Below are positions 60,969-64,000 of a stretch of 64,000 nucleotides of DNA, one piece after another. The translations under genes and the position numbers were made by a program. The stretch lies in the NCBI RefSeq assembly GCF_010725485.1, contig NZ_AP022598.1, positions 1,860,001 through 1,924,000 of the forward strand. The letters are read 5' to 3'. Positions within the stretch are counted from its first letter, which is position 1. Each line of letters begins with the position of its first letter. Origin of the DNA: Mycolicibacterium parafortuitum. GTDB taxonomy: Bacteria > Actinomycetota > Actinomycetes > Mycobacteriales > Mycobacteriaceae. Under the pieces are notes generated by a model. The model made no database searches. It saw only the letters and a list, made by a program, of their open reading frames with translations, and had not been told where the DNA came from.

Positions 60969-62671
60969 CCGCTGCGCGTACGGTCGCCGGCATCGACATC
61001 GGCAATCACACGACCGAGATCGTGCTGGCCCGGGTGCGCGACGGGGCCGTGAGCACCATGGCGCACGGACAGGCCCCGACCCGGGGCCGCAAGGGAAGCG
61101 CCGAGTCCCTGCAGGGGGCGGCCGCGTTGCTGCACAAGGTGGAGGTCGACACCGGGTGCCGCGCCGACGAATTGCTGTTGTCGGCGTTACGGCCCGTCGA
61201 CACCGCCACGGCGCCGATACCGCCCGCCTACTCACCATCGGCCCCCGTGCGCAGCCTGCGGCGTCCCGACGCGTCCACGCCGGCAGGAGCCGGACACGGG
61301 GTCGGAGCCCATGTTCGGCTCGCCGATCTGCTTTCCGATGTCTTCGACGGACCGGTGGTCGTCTCGGTGGACGACAGCACCGACTTCGAGGTGGCCGCGC
61401 GGGAGATCAACGCCGCCGTCGCGCGTGGCTGGCGGGTCTGCGGTGTGCTGGCCGCCCAGGACGACGCGGTTCTGATCAGCAACCGGATCACGGTGGACGT
61501 CCCCGTCGTCGACGAGGTGGACCTGACGGGGCTGGAACCGGGTGTGCTCGTCGCCGTCGAGGTGGTCGAGCAGGGCCGGTCCTACCGGGCGATGGCGGAT
61601 CCGATCGCGCTGTCCTCGGCGCTTCGGCTACCGCCGGACAGGCTGGGAGACGTCGCCGAATTCTGTCGCGAGCTCGCCGATTCCGCGGCGATCGCGGTGA
61701 CCCCGCGCACGGGTGCGCCCCCACCACCGGAACCCGACGACGACTATGTCGACGTCCATGTGGACGGGGTCGCGATGCGCTACACCCCCGCCGACGCGCA
61801 CCCGGTGCTGCGCCGCTCGATCCCGGGGTGTGTGACCGGCCTCCGGTTGCGGGCGGTGCCCAGCGCAGCCGACGGCCTGGCCGTCCACGACGCGTTCTTC
61901 ACCGACCTCTCGTCGATCGACAACGGGGCGTGGCTGCGCCGCGGCGTCGCGGATACCCAGGGGACCGTGGTGGCGCTGCTGGCAGCCGAGGAGGCCGCGG
62001 ACGCAGCCCACACGCTCGGCGCGCTGACCGGTCGTCCGGCGCGCACGTTGAGCTCCGAACCCGAGGCGGCCGCCTGGGGCGCGCGCACCACGCCCGGCAT
62101 TCCCGCGGATTCGGCAGTCTGCGATATCGGCGGCGGCACAGTCGATGTGATCGGCGCCGACGGCACGGTGGTCGCTGCCGGAGCGGGGGAGTCCATCACG
62201 GTCGCGGTCGCGCGGGTACTGGGCATCCCGCTCGCGCTGGCCGAGACCGTCAAGCGGAGCCCGGCGATCCGGGTGGAGGGGCCGCACGTCGCGCACGAGG
62301 AGGACGGGCGGCGCGTCTTCCTCGATGCCCCGGCGTCGTCGGATGCGATCGGCAGGCTGTGCACGCGCGGGAGCGCTGGGTTGGTGCCCTTCTCGAATCG
62401 GCTGGCGGCCGAGGAGTGGCGCAGCCTGCGGTTGGCGATCAAACAGGAGACGGTCGCGGCGAACATCGCCCGCTGCCTCGCCGCGTTCGAAACACCGCCC
62501 ACGGCAATGGTTTTGGCCGGCGGAGGTGCGCTCGACGACGAGCTGATGCGGACCGTCGGCGAAGCGCTGCGCGGCATCCCGATCGTGGTGGGACGCGCCG
62601 ATATCGACGGGGTGCACGGACCGCGGTTCGCGGTGGCGCGCGGGTTGGTCGCTATGTACGCACAGCGGTGA
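60965..62671 (+). CDS. Diol-dehydratase reactivase large subunit (DdrA type)
   Basis: 568 residues. ASKHA ATPase fold: VAGIDIGNHTTEIVLARV at the N-terminus, the second nucleotide site VCDIGGGTVDVIG, and GGGALDDELMRTVGEAL near the end. DdrA releases damaged cobalamin from the dehydratase in an ATP-dependent way with DdrB. TTG 60965 in a four-base overlap with the small-subunit stop is chosen because the reading frame upstream is coding for that subunit. No DdrB gene is found in the window. Confidence 0.88.
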   Translation: MTAARTVAGIDIGNHTTEIVLARVRDGAVSTMAHGQAPTRGRKGSAESLQGAAALLHKVEVDTGCRADELLLSALRPVDTATAPIPPAYSPSAPVRSLRRPDASTPAGAGHGVGAHVRLADLLSDVFDGPVVVSVDDSTDFEVAAREINAAVARGWRVCGVLAAQDDAVLISNRITVDVPVVDEVDLTGLEPGVLVAVEVVEQGRSYRAMADPIALSSALRLPPDRLGDVAEFCRELADSAAIAVTPRTGAPPPPEPDDDYVDVHVDGVAMRYTPADAHPVLRRSIPGCVTGLRLRAVPSAADGLAVHDAFFTDLSSIDNGAWLRRGVADTQGTVVALLAAEEAADAAHTLGALTGRPARTLSSEPEAAAWGARTTPGIPADSAVCDIGGGTVDVIGADGTVVAAGAGESITVAVARVLGIPLALAETVKRSPAIRVEGPHVAHEEDGRRVFLDAPASSDAIGRLCTRGSAGLVPFSNRLAAEEWRSLRLAIKQETVAANIARCLAAFETPPTAMVLAGGGALDDELMRTVGEALRGIPIVVGRADIDGVHGPRFAVARGLVAMYAQR

Positions 62672-63299
62672 GCAGACCGTCGACCGCGTGCGCGATGTGT
62701 CCGCGCCAGGTGCCCGCGTCGATCCGGTGTACCGCCGAATCGCCCTGGAACGCACTGGAGATCACGTAGTCGGGGGTCAGCTCGGCGAGGGTGCGCAGAC
62801 TTTCGGCGATCGTTTCGGCGTCGGCAGGCTGGTGGAATCCTGCGATGTAGCCGCCATGCCAGTGGCCGTTGGTGCCGCAGAACAGGGTGTCGCCGGTGAA
62901 CAGGTACCGGCCGTCGGCGCCGTCGACCAGGTAGCAGACGCTGCCGGGGGAGTGGCCGGGTGTCGGGACGATCTCCACGCCGTTGTAGTCGACGTAGCGG
63001 CCGGTCACCGGCACGTCGACGCGCGCGTGCTTGCTGATGTCGGTCAGGTCGCCTTTGGGGGCGTGCAGTGTGGCGCCGAACCGCTCGGCGATCCGGGCCA
63101 GCATCGGACCCGCCTCGTCGCGGTGCGACAGGTACTGGTCGGCGACGCCGCCGAGGTCCGCGAGGTCGTCGAACTCCGCGTCGGTGGCGGGCGAGTAGAA
63201 GAGCACGTTCGACGGCCGCCACAGGTACGCGTGCGTCGTCAGGCCCGGAAACGGTGAGTCGGTGCGGGTTTCCCAGAGATCGGTGAGTACTTGTTTCAT
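62652..63299 (-). CDS. Metallo-beta-lactamase-fold protein with degenerate metal motif
   Basis: 215 residues. The fold is indicated by TPGHSPGSVCYLV and FTGDTLFCGTNGHW, but the first metal motif HxHxDH is replaced by S58-H-R-D-E62 (LSHRDEAG). Variants with HRDE are known in a subgroup without clear function. ATG 63299 chosen; a TTG at 63323 is less likely. Its 3' end overlaps the reactivase gene by 20 bases on the opposite strand. Confidence 0.75.
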   Translation of the reverse strand: MKQVLTDLWETRTDSPFPGLTTHAYLWRPSNVLFYSPATDAEFDDLADLGGVADQYLSHRDEAGPMLARIAERFGATLHAPKGDLTDISKHARVDVPVTGRYVDYNGVEIVPTPGHSPGSVCYLVDGADGRYLFTGDTLFCGTNGHWHGGYIAGFHQPADAETIAESLRTLAELTPDYVISSAFQGDSAVHRIDAGTWRGHIAHAVDGLLTAVRT

Positions 63300-63345
63300 G
63301 GATCCAGGCTGCAACCTCAACAAATGTTCAGGTCAAGGCCTTCCG

Positions 63346-63405
63346 GCGAGCAGACACAAACTCGGGCGTGTCGGGTGGGACACGCCGGAGGTTGTGACTG
63401 CTCGC
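63346..63405. repeat. Palindromic intergenic element, copy 3
   Basis: GCGAGCAGACACAAA (63346-63360) and inverted GTTGTGACTGCTCGC (63391-63405), with a nested GGCGTGTC/GACACGCC (63365-63386). Same outer arms as copy 1 at 18173. It lies between divergent genes. Confidence 0.8.
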
Positions 63406-63504
63406 GGGAGAGGCTCGCGGAGGGAACTCAGGACAGACGGTGCCGCCGCTATGGCAAGGCTAGGTTTGCTGGCGGAGCACACCCATCCTCGTTACGGTGA
63501 TGCC

Positions 63505-64000
63505 GTGGCAAGCCAGTCCCATCCTGCCGAGCCGCATCTGGGTTCAGTGGCATCCAAGCTGAACTGGTTGCGCGCCGGTGTACTCGGGGCGAACGACGGC
63601 ATTGTGTCCACGGCGGGCATCGTCGTCGGCGTGGCCGCCGCGACCGCCGAGCGCGGCCCGATCCTGACTGCCGGAATTGCCGGCCTGGCTGCCGGAGCAG
63701 TTTCGATGGCCCTCGGAGAGTATGTGTCGGTCAGCACCCAGCGCGATACCGAGAAGGCGCTGCTCGGCAAGGAGCGGCAGGAGTTGCGTGACGACCCCGT
63801 CGCCGAACTGGAGGAACTGGTGGCGCTCTACGAGGCAAAGGGAATCTCCGCGGCCACCGCACGCACGGTCGCCGAAGAGCTTACCGAACACGACGCGTTC
63901 GCCGCGCACGCCGAGATCGAACTCGGTATCACCCCAGGCGAATTGACGAACCCTTGGCAGGCCGCGCTGTCTTCGGCGTTGTCCTTCACGGTGGGTGCGC
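63505..64000 (+). CDS. VIT1/CCC1-family iron/manganese transporter (partial)
   Basis: The first 165 codons are present and the gene runs out of the window. KLNWLRAGVLGANDGIVSTAGIVVGVAAA and AGLAAGAVSMALGEYVSVSTQRDTEKALL are the typical first two membrane segments of VIT1/CCC1 proteins, which move Fe2+ or Mn2+ across a membrane. GTG start at 63505. The next part (ELEELVALYEAKGISAATA) is the cytoplasmic metal-binding helical insert. Confidence 0.88.
   Translation, partial: MASQSHPAEPHLGSVASKLNWLRAGVLGANDGIVSTAGIVVGVAAATAERGPILTAGIAGLAAGAVSMALGEYVSVSTQRDTEKALLGKERQELRDDPVAELEELVALYEAKGISAATARTVAEELTEHDAFAAHAEIELGITPGELTNPWQAALSSALSFTVGA

Noticed and set aside
48831..62671. Microcompartment region as a recent transfer by base composition
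   Set aside because: GC content, codon use and start-codon types look like the rest of the window; no transposase, integrase or att repeat flanks it.
62652..63299. MBL protein as a beta-lactamase or glyoxalase II
   Set aside because: The first metal motif is degenerate (HRDE instead of HxHxDH) and no signal peptide is present; named only by fold.

Overview
The window is a high-GC actinobacterial chromosome segment, most likely from a rapidly growing mycobacterium (Mycolicibacterium). The evidence is galactan-export and arabinogalactan genes (wzt, glfT1, wzm), the proteasome activator Bpa with a C-terminal GQYL tail, LpqH-type lipoproteins, secreted DUF732-type proteins, an orthologue of the M. 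smegmatis acyltransferase MsAcT, frequent GTG/TTG starts and apparent leaderless promoters. From about 2.4 to 28.4 kb the gene order follows the M. tuberculosis block Rv3752-Rv3783 as I remember it, with insertions and losses.

Layout. 0-2.4 kb: MocR regulator, AhpD-like protein and flavin-binding protein. 2.4-5.5 kb: galactan exporter, GlfT1 and Bpa. 5.5-6.0 kb: a 506-base stretch with no convincing gene. 6-13 kb: cysteine-desulfurase-like protein, quinone oxidoreductase with a divergent MarR, MHS transporter, EchA21-like protein, HisC2 and three tRNAs. 13-19 kb: phosphoesterase, YjbR-family protein, HxlR next to an imine-reductase-like gene and a deleted second copy, cupin, alkylsulfatase and SDR. 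19-28 kb: FadE36-like kinase, transglutaminase-like protein, the proXVWZ osmoprotectant transporter, tyrA, tadA and tRNA-Ser(CGA). 28-34 kb: secreted protein, a 57-residue CsbD protein, and a polyol island (MDR dehydrogenase, MtlA-type PTS permease, DeoR). 34-42 kb: MsAcT-like esterase, NPD-like flavoprotein, secreted and LpqH-type proteins, tgt and a P450. 42-48 kb: LysR with two SDRs, a flavin amine oxidase, a polar amino-acid ABC transporter and gluQRS.

The centre of interest is 48.8-62.7 kb. A ten-gene minus-strand operon encodes a Rhodococcus/Mycobacterium microcompartment (RMM): two tandem-domain BMC-T shell proteins, one BMC-H, one BMC-P, a class III aminotransferase-fold enzyme (probably a phospho-lyase), a CoA-acylating aldehyde dehydrogenase with a C-terminal encapsulation helix, an APH-type kinase, an amino-alcohol dehydrogenase, a cargo-like protein of unknown function and a GntR/UTRA regulator. 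This set is associated with 1-amino-2-propanol catabolism. Divergent from it, and sharing the same 206-base control region, is a second operon: an amino-acid/amine permease, a B12-dependent diol-dehydratase homologue whose large and medium subunits are fused in one 746-residue chain, the small subunit, and a DdrA-type reactivase. The dehydratase keeps the known catalytic residues, but two substrate-pocket positions (Ser301 and Gln336 of the Klebsiella enzyme) are Asp and Asn. A TTGG-N5-CCAA palindrome occurs both in the divergent control region and just upstream of gntR, which suggests one regulator controls both operons.

Smaller observations include three related palindromic elements of about 60 bases in intergenic gaps, a clear internal-deletion pseudogene at 15.6 kb, tgt and gluQRS in the same window (queuosine salvage plus glutamyl-queuosine), and well-formed palindromic operators beside HxlR, MarR and LysR genes. 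All functional statements rest on reading the sequence and remembered family knowledge; no database search was run.
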